A DNA stretch of 50,100 bases from an uncultured bacterium (GCA_947175015.1 CAMWLE010000012.1:1-50100), one strand, 5' to 3'; counted from the first letter of the stretch, positions 24,763 through 33,994 are shown. The notes: a model not told the origin generated them from the sequence alone. Program-made: numbers and translations.

Positions 24763-27360
24763 ATGGCAATTAGCATATTGGTTCATATCATACAGTTGAT
24801 AGGAATTCTGGTTCCGCTTGTGGGTTGTGTTTCCCTTGTGAGAAAAGTTCAGAGCAGGGCTTCCATGTATCTGCTTCTGGCCAATCTGGGAGGTTTGATT
24901 ATCAATGGGAGCTATATGCTTTTATTACAGACGAAGACTTATGAAGGAGCATTGATAGCACTGAAGATGGAATACTTTGGTAATGTGGTATTTTATCTGA
25001 TGTTTGGCATGTTTCTATGGTCGTATCTGCGGCTGAAACGGCATACATGGGTGAAAGGTTTATTTAGCTTGTGGTGTGTGTTGGATGTCATGTTATTGCT
25101 TTCCATATGGATCGCAAACGGATTCCCGCTGGTGTTTGAGAAGCTGGAGTTTCAGTGGAATGAGAGGTTAGGACTTGTATTGCTCCAATTTGCGCCCGGA
25201 GTACTATATTTTGTGCGTTATTGTATTGTATGCTTCCTTTTGTTCTGCGGTATGATATACACTACAGTACGGATGTTCCTTGTAAGGGTTTCCTCAGAGC
25301 GTAACAATCTTGCTAAATTGGCAGGGGCGCAGTTGGTTATCTGCGCCTCCTTGGTTTGTATGTTATTTTTTAATTTTTCTTTTGATTTGGTTCCCATCTG
25401 TGCTTCTTTATCTATTTTGTCCATTATTATCAGCGTGCATCGGGATGAATTCTTCGGCGTTATGGAAATCGGTCGGGAATGGGTGTTTGAACAGATGGAA
25501 GATGCTTTTGTAATTGTGGATGAGTTGTATGGCTATCTGGATTCCAATGCTTATGCCAAGAAAGTATTCGCTGAACTGAAGTCCATGCGTAAGAATAAGA
25601 CAGTAACGGGGAAGTTGTATGAGCTTTTTGTGGATTTGGACAGGATACAGCAAATCGAGGGAAAGTATTATAATAAGAAAATCATGGAAATCAGGGAAAA
25701 GGGTGTACTTTCCGGGTATTGTCTGTTGTTGGTGGACATTACGGAGCAGTATGTGTTGATGGAGCGGGTCAGAGAGGAAAAGGAGAGGGCGGATGCGGCG
25801 AACCAGGCAAAGTCCGCTTTTGTGTCCAATGTGTCCCATGAAATCCGTACCCCAATGAATGCCATTGTGGGAATGACCCAGATTATGCTGCGTAGAGATT
25901 TGCCTGAGCAGGATCGTCAGTATTTGATGAATATCCGTAATTCCGGTAATGCACTGCTTACCATTGTCAATGACTTGTTGGATATGTCCAAGATAGAAGC
26001 GGGGAAGATGGAGCTTGTGGATGAAGAATATGATTTTATGGGAATGTTGAGTGATCTGGGAATGATTATCTTGAACCGGATTGGCAGCAAGCCTGTGGAG
26101 TTGCTCTATGATATTGATCCGGATATTCCGGCTAAACTTTATGGGGACGCACTCCGGATTCGCCAGATTATCATCAATCTCATGAATAATGCTACAAAGT
26201 TCACAGAGGAAGGATATGTGTGCCTTACCGTTCAGGTAAACAGTCTCCAACAGGAGGATTTGGAGTTATTTGTTTCGGTGCAGGATACAGGGCAGGGAAT
26301 CAAAGAAGAGGATTTGGGCAAGCTGTTCGGCACGTTTCAGCAGGTAGATACAAGTAAGAACCATCACAAGGAAGGGACGGGGCTTGGGCTGTCGATTTCC
26401 CGACAATTGGTGGAGCTGATGAATGGAAATATCGGCGTGAAGAGTGAGTATGGGAAGGGAAGTGAGTTCTATTTTACCATTCATCAGCGAGTTGTGGATA
26501 CCAGCAGGGCAGCAGAGCTTGCTGAAGGACGTGAGGCTGTGATTCTGGGCCGGATGAGAAATGAAGCTGCCAACCGGATGCTGAAGGCGCTTACCGGGAG
26601 ATACGGGCTTTATTTTAAAGAAGATTTGATGTCTGTGGAACAGAATGGCATACCTGTGTTCTGTTTCACGGATCAATATGATATCCTGGGCGATGCAGAG
26701 AAGCAAAAGCTTGCGGAATTGGGCGCTGTGGTCTGTGGTATGCAGAATCCTATGGCAGAGAGCGATTTCCCGGAAGGAATGCTTACCATGAATAAGCCTT
26801 TGTACAGTTATAATTTCTGTAATTTGATTGAAGACAGGCACCGACAAGATATGGGGAGGGATGCAGTAAATATAGCAGACGAGGGGGCAGCAGCAGGAAA
26901 TAAAGCCAGCCGGAAGCGGGATGAGGAAGGTGATTCAAGTGTCAACATACAAGAGGATGAATTGGATTTCCGGGCACCGGAGGCTTGTGTTCTGATTGTG
27001 GATGACAATGAGATTAACTGTATGGTGGCGGAGGAAATGTTAAAGCCTCTTGAAATGCAGATGGAAATTGCTGTGGATGGCCGCCAGGCATTGGAAATGG
27101 TGCGCAAGAAGGAATATGATTTGATTTTTATGGACCATTTTATGCCTGTGATGAATGGTATTGAGGCAGCGAAGGAGATACGAAAGCTGGAGGGCGCATA
27201 TTATAAAAAGGTTCCCATCATAGCTCTGACGGCTAATACTGCCAAGGAACAGCAGGAAGAATATCTGCAGGCCGGTATGAGTGATTTCCTCTCCAAACCC
27301 ATAGATATGGCAGAGCTGTATCAGATGGTCAGAAAATGGCTATCGGTAAAAATAAAGTAA
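24763..27360 (+). CDS. Hybrid sensor histidine kinase with 7TM N-terminus and receiver domain
   Basis: The 865-residue protein has about seven membrane helices in residues 1-225, arranged like the histidine-kinase 7TM sensor module. A PAS-like segment (about 235-330, FEQMEDAFVIVDELYGYLDS) follows. The HisKA domain carries the phosphorylated His near residue 358 (NVSHEIRTPMNAIVGM). The HATPase domain is at about 455-580 (NLMNNATKFT, DTGQGIKEEDL, GTGLGLSIS). After a diverged spacer, a receiver at about 740-860 has DDNEIN and its phospho-Asp near 791 (FMDHFMPVMNG). The kinase would pass phosphate internally and on to an unknown partner; no cognate regulator is adjacent. ATG 24763 has an AGAAAGAAGGAAT ribosome site. 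Confidence 0.85.
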   Translation: MAISILVHIIQLIGILVPLVGCVSLVRKVQSRASMYLLLANLGGLIINGSYMLLLQTKTYEGALIALKMEYFGNVVFYLMFGMFLWSYLRLKRHTWVKGLFSLWCVLDVMLLLSIWIANGFPLVFEKLEFQWNERLGLVLLQFAPGVLYFVRYCIVCFLLFCGMIYTTVRMFLVRVSSERNNLAKLAGAQLVICASLVCMLFFNFSFDLVPICASLSILSIIISVHRDEFFGVMEIGREWVFEQMEDAFVIVDELYGYLDSNAYAKKVFAELKSMRKNKTVTGKLYELFVDLDRIQQIEGKYYNKKIMEIREKGVLSGYCLLLVDITEQYVLMERVREEKERADAANQAKSAFVSNVSHEIRTPMNAIVGMTQIMLRRDLPEQDRQYLMNIRNSGNALLTIVNDLLDMSKIEAGKMELVDEEYDFMGMLSDLGMIILNRIGSKPVELLYDIDPDIPAKLYGDALRIRQIIINLMNNATKFTEEGYVCLTVQVNSLQQEDLELFVSVQDTGQGIKEEDLGKLFGTFQQVDTSKNHHKEGTGLGLSISRQLVELMNGNIGVKSEYGKGSEFYFTIHQRVVDTSRAAELAEGREAVILGRMRNEAANRMLKALTGRYGLYFKEDLMSVEQNGIPVFCFTDQYDILGDAEKQKLAELGAVVCGMQNPMAESDFPEGMLTMNKPLYSYNFCNLIEDRHRQDMGRDAVNIADEGAAAGNKASRKRDEEGDSSVNIQEDELDFRAPEACVLIVDDNEINCMVAEEMLKPLEMQMEIAVDGRQALEMVRKKEYDLIFMDHFMPVMNGIEAAKEIRKLEGAYYKKVPIIALTANTAKEQQEEYLQAGMSDFLSKPIDMAELYQMVRKWLSVKIK

Positions 27361-27390
27361 TTTGTGTTGAATCATTTTGCGTGAGTAGAT

Positions 27391-27428
27391 ACATGGGGCA
27401 ATCGGGTGATAATCTGATTGCCCCATGT
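27391..27428 (+). terminator. Perfect 13-bp hairpin after the hybrid kinase
   Basis: ACATGGGGCAATC pairs perfectly with GATTGCCCCATGT across a 12-base loop, 30 bp after the stop. No long T-run follows, so it may be a weak terminator or an RNA-stabilising 3' hairpin. Confidence 0.5.
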
Positions 27429-27623
27429 CATATTGAAATATAATAAAAAGTGTATATTTTCCTTCACAGAGTGAAATGCTAATTAAAATGGCAGGCGGCT
27501 ATTTGCAGCCTGGTACTCTGGAAATGTGCTGCAGAGCACATGAATAGCAAAAGAGCATTAAGTATATTACAGCATAGTCAGTTGATGTAAATAGCATAAA
27601 TATATGCGCTGTGGAGGATTTTT

Positions 27624-29054
27624 ATGGGAAGAACCGTGGATGACAAGGGAAATGTGAAAGCAAATGCTGGTGAAAATGTCCGCCCTTTTGGGCTTCGTGA
27701 TAAGATTGGATATATGTTTGGGGATTTTGGAAATGATTTCAGCTTTATTTTTGCAAGCAGTTATCTGATGGTTTTTTATACGAAAGTGCTGGGGTTAAGC
27801 GGTTATGTGGTAGGGCTTCTGTTTATGGGTGCCAGGATTGTGGACGCGTTCACGGATGTGACCATGGGACGTATCGTGGATCGTATGAAACCTGCTAAGG
27901 ATGGGCGTTTTCGTCCCTGGATACGTTGGATGAGTGTTCCGGTAGCGGTGGCCAGTACGATTATGTATCTCTATTTTGTGCGGGATTGGGTGTATTGGGC
28001 GAAATTGACTTATGTGATTATTACGTATTTGTTGTGGAGTAGTTTCTGTTATACAGCAATCAATATTCCTTATGGTTCCATGGCCTCTGTGATCAGTCCT
28101 GATGTAGAAGGAAGGGCATCGCTTTCCACCTTTCGGAGTGTAGGGGCCAGTTTGGCAGGTCTTGTCATTGGTGTATTGGTGCCTTTGATTATATATGAGA
28201 CGGATGTGGAGGGAAACCAGATTGTAAAGCCGGTGAGTTTCACCATCACGGCAGTGATATTCGGTATCTTTGCCATTATATGTTATGGACTTTGCTATTC
28301 TCTGTGTCGGGAACGGGTTTTCTTTGATAAAAAGGAGGGGCAGAAGGACAGCGTATGGGATATGCTGAAAGGACTTGGGAAAAACAGGCCGCTTCTTGCG
28401 TTGGTCTGTGCGGCATTGATGTTGCTGCTGGCCAGTCTGTTGGGGCAGACCATGAATAATTATCTGTTTCTGGACTATTTTAAAAATGCCAAAGCCATGT
28501 CGGTTGTCAATGTGCTCAGTGTGGCCGGAACTTTGCTTTTAGCGCCTTTTACTTCCAAGATCGTAATGCGTTTCGGGAAAAAGGAGGCGGGCGCAGTGGG
28601 GATGCTGGCAGCAGGCGTACTTTATTTGCTGTTATTTATCCTACGTCTTGAAAGTATTCCGCCTTTTATGGTGATTCTGTTTCTTGCAACGGTGGGGGCG
28701 GGTCTGTTTAATCTGGTGATATGGGCTTTTATTACGGATATTATTGATTATCAGGAAGTGACCACAGGCAGGAGGGAGGATGGTTCGGTTTATGCAGTGT
28801 ATTCTTTTGCCAGGAAGGTGGGCCAGGCGCTTGCTGGGGGTGTGGGCGGTTTTGTGTTGACTGCCATAGGGTATGTATCCGAGGCACCTGCTCAGACAGA
28901 AGCAGTGGCCGGACGGATTTATACGGTTGCTACATTGGTGCCGGGTCTCTGTTATCTGATCGTTTTCCTGATCATTCAGTTTGCCTATCCTTTAAATAAA
29001 AAAGAAGTGGAGAAGAATACGGCGGCTTTGCAGCTGCAGCGTGGGGAGAAATAA
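27624..29054 (+). CDS. GPH-family (MelB-like) sugar:cation symporter
   Basis: The 476-residue protein has about 12 membrane helices and the glycoside-pentoside-hexuronide transporter pattern: KIGYMFGDFGNDFSF, ARIVDAFTDVTMGRIVDR (family motif with conserved aspartates), GRFRPWIRWM, and after the central loop FITDIIDYQEVTTGRREDGSVYA. It should import a glycoside with Na+ or H+ across the cytoplasmic membrane. The next gene is a GH2-derived protein, which fits carbohydrate use, but the sugar cannot be named. ATG 27624 follows GGAGG. Confidence 0.85.
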   Translation: MGRTVDDKGNVKANAGENVRPFGLRDKIGYMFGDFGNDFSFIFASSYLMVFYTKVLGLSGYVVGLLFMGARIVDAFTDVTMGRIVDRMKPAKDGRFRPWIRWMSVPVAVASTIMYLYFVRDWVYWAKLTYVIITYLLWSSFCYTAINIPYGSMASVISPDVEGRASLSTFRSVGASLAGLVIGVLVPLIIYETDVEGNQIVKPVSFTITAVIFGIFAIICYGLCYSLCRERVFFDKKEGQKDSVWDMLKGLGKNRPLLALVCAALMLLLASLLGQTMNNYLFLDYFKNAKAMSVVNVLSVAGTLLLAPFTSKIVMRFGKKEAGAVGMLAAGVLYLLLFILRLESIPPFMVILFLATVGAGLFNLVIWAFITDIIDYQEVTTGRREDGSVYAVYSFARKVGQALAGGVGGFVLTAIGYVSEAPAQTEAVAGRIYTVATLVPGLCYLIVFLIIQFAYPLNKKEVEKNTAALQLQRGEK

Positions 29055-29090
29055 GTTATCATTTGCAGAGCATGATTGCAGAAACTGCAG

Positions 29091-29230
29091 GTAGTGTCAA
29101 ATGAGTCAAGAAAATCAGAGCTGAAATAGTAGGTCAGAGGTAGTGCCAAATGATTTAAGAAAAATCAGAGCTGAAATAGTAGGTCAGAAGCAGTGTCAAA
29201 TGAGTCAGAAAAAGTCAGAGTTGTAAAGGC
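29091..29230. repeat. 49-50-bp intergenic tandem repeat, nearly 3 units
   Basis: Units begin at 29091, 29140 and 29190 and share GTGTCAAATGAGTCA and TCAGAGCTGAAATAGTAGGT. The third unit is cut off by the ribosome site of the next gene. Confidence 0.75.
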
Positions 29231-29247
29231 GAAAAAGGGGAGATCGT

Positions 29248-30333
29248 ATGAATTTTGACAGAACAGCACCGGGTGAAGGCGTAGATGTAGTATGTAGATT
29301 GGAAAATGCCAAAGTGTATTTGGAGTGGAATTTCTATTTGATAAGCAGCAGCGCGGAAACACAGGGAGTTGTCAAGCTCTGCCTTGCAGATAGGAATGGA
29401 AATGTGGTGATGGAATGTCGGAAGGCATTGCAGGAAGAAGAACCTATAGGAGGGATTCTTCTGCAGCCGCATCTCTGGAGAGGGGAAAAGGAGCCATATT
29501 TGTATGAGTTGGAGGCAGTTCTGACAGACCGGAAGGGAAAAATCATGGATAAACTCCAGAGACAGATTCCTTTGCGTGAACTGAGAAATAGAAATATTGG
29601 TAATGGGATGGAACTGCTGTTAAATGGAATCCGCTTTATTCCAAAAGCAATCTTCTATTCGCTGCCGCATGCGGAAATGGAGGCCCAACAGCAACGGCAG
29701 ATGTTGGAGGACTTGCAGCAGATAATACGGTTGGGAGCAAACTGTGTCTGTATGAAGAAGGAAGAGCCGACAAGGCTCTTTTTACAGTTCTGCAGATTAT
29801 GTGACCGTTATGGGATTCTGGTTTTTCTGAAAGAAATACAAGAAAGGCAGGAACGGCTGGAAAAGGAAGAAACACGGGAACGACGAGAACGGCTGGAAAA
29901 ACAAGAAGGAATAAAGAATCAAGATGAGGAAGGAAATTGGGTATGCAGTTTTGATAGAAAGGTCAGAATGCAGTGTCAGGAGAACATACCTGATTATCGC
30001 AGCATGGAAAATGGTCTGTTTCTGCCGGGCAGCCGATATCCAACCTCTCTTTATTACAAATACAAGGCAAAATGGAGTGATGAGCCTTTTATTTATCTGG
30101 CACCGGAAAGTGTGCAGAAACTTCAAAGCGGCAATTATTCGGTGTGCTGTTACAGTAATTGCAGCAGAGTTGCACTGTATGCAGACGGCATTCTTTTTGA
30201 ATTCCAGAAGGGCAAAGGGGAATTTATATTCCGGGAAATCCCGGCAAGGTCTCCCTGTGTCATGCTGACAGCTGAGGGTGAGGGGTGCAGTACATCTCTG
30301 TCAGTACACAAATTGCTATTATCATACGCGTGA
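29248..30333 (+). CDS. GH2-derived protein lacking the catalytic core
   Basis: The 361-residue protein keeps parts of a glycoside hydrolase family 2 beta-galactosidase. The immunoglobulin-like domain has PHLWRGEKEPYLYELEAVLT. The start of the TIM barrel follows (GMELLLNGIRFIPKA, LFLQFCRLCDRYGILVF). Then a charged repeat linker appears (QERQERLEKEETRERRERL) where catalytic Glu residues and most of the barrel should be. Downstream comes barrel-end and DUF4982-like sequence (SLYYKYKAKWSDEPFIYL, CYSNCSRVALYADGI). Normal members are 600-1,000 residues. Hydrolysis is therefore unlikely; it may be a decaying gene or a binding protein. It follows the sugar transporter and probably shares its transcript. 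Confidence 0.6.
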   Translation: MNFDRTAPGEGVDVVCRLENAKVYLEWNFYLISSSAETQGVVKLCLADRNGNVVMECRKALQEEEPIGGILLQPHLWRGEKEPYLYELEAVLTDRKGKIMDKLQRQIPLRELRNRNIGNGMELLLNGIRFIPKAIFYSLPHAEMEAQQQRQMLEDLQQIIRLGANCVCMKKEEPTRLFLQFCRLCDRYGILVFLKEIQERQERLEKEETRERRERLEKQEGIKNQDEEGNWVCSFDRKVRMQCQENIPDYRSMENGLFLPGSRYPTSLYYKYKAKWSDEPFIYLAPESVQKLQSGNYSVCCYSNCSRVALYADGILFEFQKGKGEFIFREIPARSPCVMLTAEGEGCSTSLSVHKLLLSYA

Positions 30334-30359
30334 GCGCATACATTTGCCGTCTTCTAATC

Positions 30360-30419
30360 TATACTCACGAGCGGTGAAGTTTACCGCAATGACCATGACA
30401 GTGCTTGGTCATGAGTATA
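30360..30419 (+). ncRNA. Possible three-way-junction RNA element
   Basis: Three nested perfect stems fit together. P1 pairs TATACTCA (30360-30367) with TGAGTATA (30412-30419). P2 pairs GCGGT (30371-30375) with ACCGC (30383-30387). P3 pairs TGACCA (30390-30395) with TGGTCA (30406-30411). The junction strands are CGA and AA. It lies between the GH2-like gene and the next gene and has no T-run, so it is not a simple terminator. It does not show the purine-riboswitch or hammerhead core. Function unknown. Confidence 0.35.
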
Positions 30420-30507
30420 AATTTTGATTGAACAACTTTTCTCATTGACAATATTCCATATTGCGAGTACCATTTTAGTAAGCGATTCTATTGCCAGGAG
30501 GAAGCAT

Positions 30508-30849
30508 ATGGAGCTCAATACATCAAGGATAACCATCTCAAACTTATGGGATGTAATTATGGAACATGAAGGAAAAAGTTTTCTGACAAAAAAGGGATTA
30601 CCCTTTACTTATGTCATCAAAGGGGGTGAGCTGTTTACAGACAGGCGGGAACGTTCTATTACCAGAAGTACCTTTGAAAAGGCATATAACAAACTTATTC
30701 AGGATCAGGTGGGAGAAAATGCTCCCAAGGAAATTGTTGGCCCCAAGACCCTGAACGTATACGGCGCACCCTATGTGTGGGCCGTATTCACCGGAATCGG
30801 GCTGATAGAAGAGACAATCTACATACAGGAACAGATAGAATTGGAATAG
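30508..30849 (+). CDS. Conserved small protein of unknown function
   Basis: The 113-residue protein starts at ATG 30508 with AGGAGGA 7 bases upstream; the open frame from 30424 has no such site. It shows ISNLWDVIMEHEGKSFLTKK, FTYVIKGGELFTDRRERSIT and NVYGAPYVWAVFTGIGLI. I know related sequences only as conserved clostridial hypotheticals, with an apparent winged-helix or small alpha/beta character. There is no signal peptide. It lies 133 bp before spermidine synthase on the same strand. Confidence 0.65.
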   Translation: MELNTSRITISNLWDVIMEHEGKSFLTKKGLPFTYVIKGGELFTDRRERSITRSTFEKAYNKLIQDQVGENAPKEIVGPKTLNVYGAPYVWAVFTGIGLIEETIYIQEQIELE

Positions 30850-30982
30850 CACATGTGGATATGCTGCCATGAAGAATCAGGCAGGAGATTATAGTTGAAT
30901 TAATATTGTCTGTGATAAGCAGGTTTTGCTGTTTTATATGAAGAAAACGCAAGATACATAAATAAGATAGGAGGTATGGCAT

Positions 30983-31843
30983 ATGGAATTATGGTTTTCG
31001 GAACCCCACACCCCGGATGTGAAGCTGTCTATTCGGGTGGACAAGCAGCTTTACAGTGGTGAGAGCGATTTGCAAAGGATTGATGTGTTTGAATCAAAAG
31101 AGTTTGGGCGGATTTTGGCGCTGGATGGCTCTGTGAAGCTGACAGAGAAGGATGAATTCATTTTCCATGAGATGATCGTCCATGTGCCCATGGCGGTACA
31201 TCCTAATGTGCGCAAGGTATTGGTGATTGGTGCGGGGGATGGAGGTACTGTGCGGGAGCTGGCAAAGTATCCGGAGATAGAGCAGATAGATCTTGTGGAG
31301 AGTGACAGGCAGGTGGTTCAGGTGAGCAGAGAGTATCTGCCGAAAGTATCCTGTGCTTTGGAAGATGAGAGGCTATATATTGTATATGAGGATGGATTGA
31401 AATTTGTCCGCAGCAAGGAGGATGAATATGATCTGATTATTGTGGACTCCACAGATCCCTTTGGGCCGGGGGAAGGATTGTTTACGAAAGAATTTTATGA
31501 CAACTGTTATAATGCGCTGAAGAGTGACGGTATTATGGTAAATCAGCATGAAAGTCCATTTTATGAGGCGGATGCTACGGCTTGCATGAGAGCTCACAGG
31601 CGAATTGTGGAGAGTTTTCCTGTGAGTCGGGTATATCAGGCGCATATCCCGACCTTTCCATCAGGGCATTGGCTGTTCGGCTTTGCTTCCAAACAGTACC
31701 ATCCGGTGCATGACTTGAACGGTGAAAAATGGATGGAGCGAGACATTGAGACAAGATATTATACACCAAGGCTTCATGTGGGCGCGTTCTGTCTGCCGGC
31801 GTATGTGGAAAAATTGCTTAGAAAAGTGGAGATACGAGGATGA
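30983..31843 (+). CDS. speE: Spermidine synthase
   Basis: SpeE transfers an aminopropyl group from decarboxylated SAM to putrescine in the cytoplasm. The 286-residue protein has the usual length and motifs: a small N-terminal beta domain, KVLVIGAGDGGTVREL (nucleotide-binding loop), DLVESDRQVV, YDLIIVDSTDPFGPGEGLF (catalytic Asp), QHESPFY and IPTFPSGHW. ATG 30983 is preceded by AGGAGG. Its stop overlaps the ATG of a 37-codon frame (ATGA), so a further operon member may once have followed. No speD or agmatinase is present nearby. Confidence 0.9.
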   Translation: MELWFSEPHTPDVKLSIRVDKQLYSGESDLQRIDVFESKEFGRILALDGSVKLTEKDEFIFHEMIVHVPMAVHPNVRKVLVIGAGDGGTVRELAKYPEIEQIDLVESDRQVVQVSREYLPKVSCALEDERLYIVYEDGLKFVRSKEDEYDLIIVDSTDPFGPGEGLFTKEFYDNCYNALKSDGIMVNQHESPFYEADATACMRAHRRIVESFPVSRVYQAHIPTFPSGHWLFGFASKQYHPVHDLNGEKWMERDIETRYYTPRLHVGAFCLPAYVEKLLRKVEIRG

Positions 31844-31953
31844 AATACAACAGCATTTCATCAAACAGTACCATTGCGTACAAAGACACAATACAAATAG
31901 AAATGGCCTTTGTCCCAAAAGTGTCTTCGGGCACAAGGGCGCAACACAAATAG
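31840..31953 (+). CDS. 37-residue ORF coupled to speE, uncertain
   Basis: ATG 31840 overlaps the speE stop (ATGA), the classic layout of a coupled downstream gene. The product (KYNSISSNSTIAYKDTIQIE, then MAFVPKVSSGTRAQHK) matches nothing I know. It ends inside a direct repeat, so it may be the stump of a longer gene cut off by rearrangement. Confidence 0.3.
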   Translation: MKYNSISSNSTIAYKDTIQIEMAFVPKVSSGTRAQHK

Positions 31954-31970
31954 AAATGGCCCTTGTTCCA
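31893..31970. repeat. Direct repeat of 25 bp, spaced 53 bp
   Basis: ACAAATAGAAATGGCC followed by (C/T)TTGT(C/T)CCA occurs at 31893 and again at 31946, with two or so differences. Confidence 0.65.
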
Positions 31971-31994
31971 ATCATGTTTTTCGTTTACATGTGC

Positions 31995-32040
31995 AAGATG
32001 AATATCTGGACACATATATTTGCGTCCGGGTATTCATCTT
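31995..32040. terminator. Long hairpin between convergent speE and phosphoesterase genes
   Basis: Positions 31995-32011 and 32024-32040 form a 17-bp stem (10 perfect outer pairs AAGATGAATA/TATTCATCTT, two G-T pairs inside) with a 12-base loop. No T-run follows, but its position suits transcript ends from both sides. Confidence 0.5.
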
Positions 32041-32080
32041 GGTGAACAGAGACAAGTAGGTAGATGCAAAAGGCCATACG

Positions 32081-32782
32081 TTATTGTCTGCAGCAGAATG
32101 TGTCAAAATTCTCAAACATAATTTCAAATCGGTCAATCTTTTTTTCAGTATGGTAGTGCCCGCAGTACCATTTCCAATATTTCAGACGGTCTTCTATAGT
32201 ATCCAACCAGATTTCCGTAGATTTGTCCACGGTACATTGATTGATGCCGGGCAGGAAAACCTCCACCGGCTCATATTTCAGTGGGGCAGTATGGCTGAGC
32301 ACAACATCTACGCCCCAACCAAGAGTCTCCAATTGTTGCTCTACATAGGCCTTGATTTCGTCTGAGGGCTGTTCGTCCTCCCACCATCCATATCCATATA
32401 GGAGCCGTACCATTTTGTCAATGCTGTAAGCGCCGCCGATGACGATGGTCTGTTTTCCGTTAAAGTCAAATAGTTCTCCATCCTTGGCAAAAAGCAGGTT
32501 GGGATATGCTTCTTCATAATACACAGTACCATTATGCCATTTTTTCTGCTGATAGCTGCTGATCGTCTGGGGCCTTTGCTCGTGGTTTCCATGGATACAG
32601 AAAAAAGTTATGGGGAGGGAAGACAGATATTTTTTGTTCTTTCCATCAATGGATGCTCCGCTGTAATTGATTCCGGCATCTCCTAAGATGATCAATATAT
32701 CTTCATAATTGGTCTTAAATTGTTTGCAAAATTGCTCCACTCGCCTGAAATCTCCATGTGTGTCACCTGTGATATAAATCAT
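32081..32782 (-). CDS. Calcineurin-like metallophosphoesterase
   Basis: The 233-residue protein has the dinuclear-metal phosphoesterase motifs in order: ITGDTHGD (D-x-H), ILGDAGINY (GD), CIHGNHEQRP (GNHE), LSHTAPL and WYCGHYHTEK (GHxH). It should hydrolyse a phosphodiester or phosphomonoester; the substrate is unknown. ATG 32782 follows CAGGAG at normal spacing. It stands alone. Confidence 0.85.
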   Translation of the reverse strand: MIYITGDTHGDFRRVEQFCKQFKTNYEDILIILGDAGINYSGASIDGKNKKYLSSLPITFFCIHGNHEQRPQTISSYQQKKWHNGTVYYEEAYPNLLFAKDGELFDFNGKQTIVIGGAYSIDKMVRLLYGYGWWEDEQPSDEIKAYVEQQLETLGWGVDVVLSHTAPLKYEPVEVFLPGINQCTVDKSTEIWLDTIEDRLKYWKWYCGHYHTEKKIDRFEIMFENFDTFCCRQ

Positions 32783-33123
32783 ATCAATATCTCCTGCTGT
32801 AAGTTGTGCATCAGTTTGGCAGTGTCATAGCAGGCAAATCTATTCCGGTTGCCTGAGGCTGTATTGTAATTCAGCACTGTAAACCCAATGATAAATTTTA
32901 GGTTCCGATACATATAGGATTATTATGCACTAAAGGAATCTAAAAGGCAATACTATTTTCTGATTACTTTTGGGCAAACAAAACCTACAAGCTTTAAAAA
33001 ACGGCTGAGAAAAATTGTTTTTAAGTGTATATTATTGCTGGTATGCCGAAGCAGAAGTATAGGAATGTGCTAAATTACCTTGCCATATATTTCCAGAAAA
33101 AGCTGTCAGGATTTCCGCATACA

Positions 33124-33520
33124 TTATGCCAATGGCAGCATGGAAAGAGTAAAAAATATATTTTTAGGTCGCTCGTACAGGAAGAGGAAAGTGCAGGCCA
33201 GCCATGCAGGAACAGCCTGGTTAAATACCCAGAATAACTGGGTGGTCATGGAAGAAAACTGGAACCCAGAGGCCCACCATTCCAAATGAAAAGACAGCCG
33301 CAATCTTTCCCTTTTGAAACGCAGTGAGAGGTATGGAACCAACGGATTGGAAATCATGCTCCCTGCAGCAGAGGAATATCCCCCAAAGCACCAAAAGCGC
33401 CGCCGGGATACCGATGGGGCGCTTGAGCTAGAAGAGGAAGAATAAGATGACGGGGAGGGCAAGGTAGATATAGACAGCGGTGAAAAGAAGGCGGGGAGTT
33501 TTAGTGTATAAAGTTATCAT
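33124..33520 (-). pseudogene. Decayed membrane-protein gene
   Basis: ATG 33520 has a good AAGGAG site and opens a hydrophobic helix (LLFTAVYIYLALPVILFFLF), then meets TAG at codon 31 (33428-33430). The same frame continues as protein-like sequence (LKRPIGIPAALLVLWGIFLC, then AAVFSFGMVGLWVPVFFHDH). Beyond that, a second frame carries on with LFWVFNQAVPAW and FLYERPKNIFFTL. One nonsense codon and at least one frameshift therefore disable a multi-pass membrane protein of unknown family. Confidence 0.6.
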
Positions 33521-33745
33521 GCTATCAGTGCTCCTTAAATCATATATTTAGCTTATTTTAACGTTATGGATATATTAACAATGTTGTTATATTTCTTTCA
33601 TTAAACTGGAGACCATCTTTAGATTCATCTTTTATGTGTTATAATAATAACAAAAAGTATCTCAACATTCAGAATCCGCTGCAAAATGGCATAAACACAG
33701 GATTTTTGGAATGGGGTCAGAAAAAATAAAGACACAAAATAGCTG

Positions 33746-33774
33746 TTGAGAAATCCATTCAATTATAGTAGAAT
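33746..33774 (+). promoter_or_regulatory. Sigma-70-type promoter before the response regulator
   Basis: TTGAGA (33746-33751) and TAGAAT (33769-33774) are separated by 17 bases, about 220 bp ahead of the response-regulator start. Confidence 0.45.
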
Positions 33775-33994
33775 GACTGTAATCCATACACGATATAAAC
33801 AGATTGGACAGGTATGAAAAATGAAATGGCGACGGATTTTATATCAAAATAATAGATTGTGTTTGGAATTATGACAATATGAAAAACATATAACACGGCA
33901 TGTTATGGTATTTGTTTGAACATGGCTGTGACAGTATGCTTTTTGATGGACTGGAAATTGAGAACAGGCGGGAATCATGTTGGAAGGGTAATTG

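Larger units (their letters stand above)
32783..33994. other. 1.2-kb stretch holding a pseudogene and a promoter
   Basis: Apart from the minus-strand pseudogene (33124-33520) and the plus-strand promoter at 33746-33774, the stretch is A+T-rich and shows no gene. A second TATAAT box lies at 33640-33645, with a weak TTTAGA 16 bases upstream. Confidence 0.5.
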
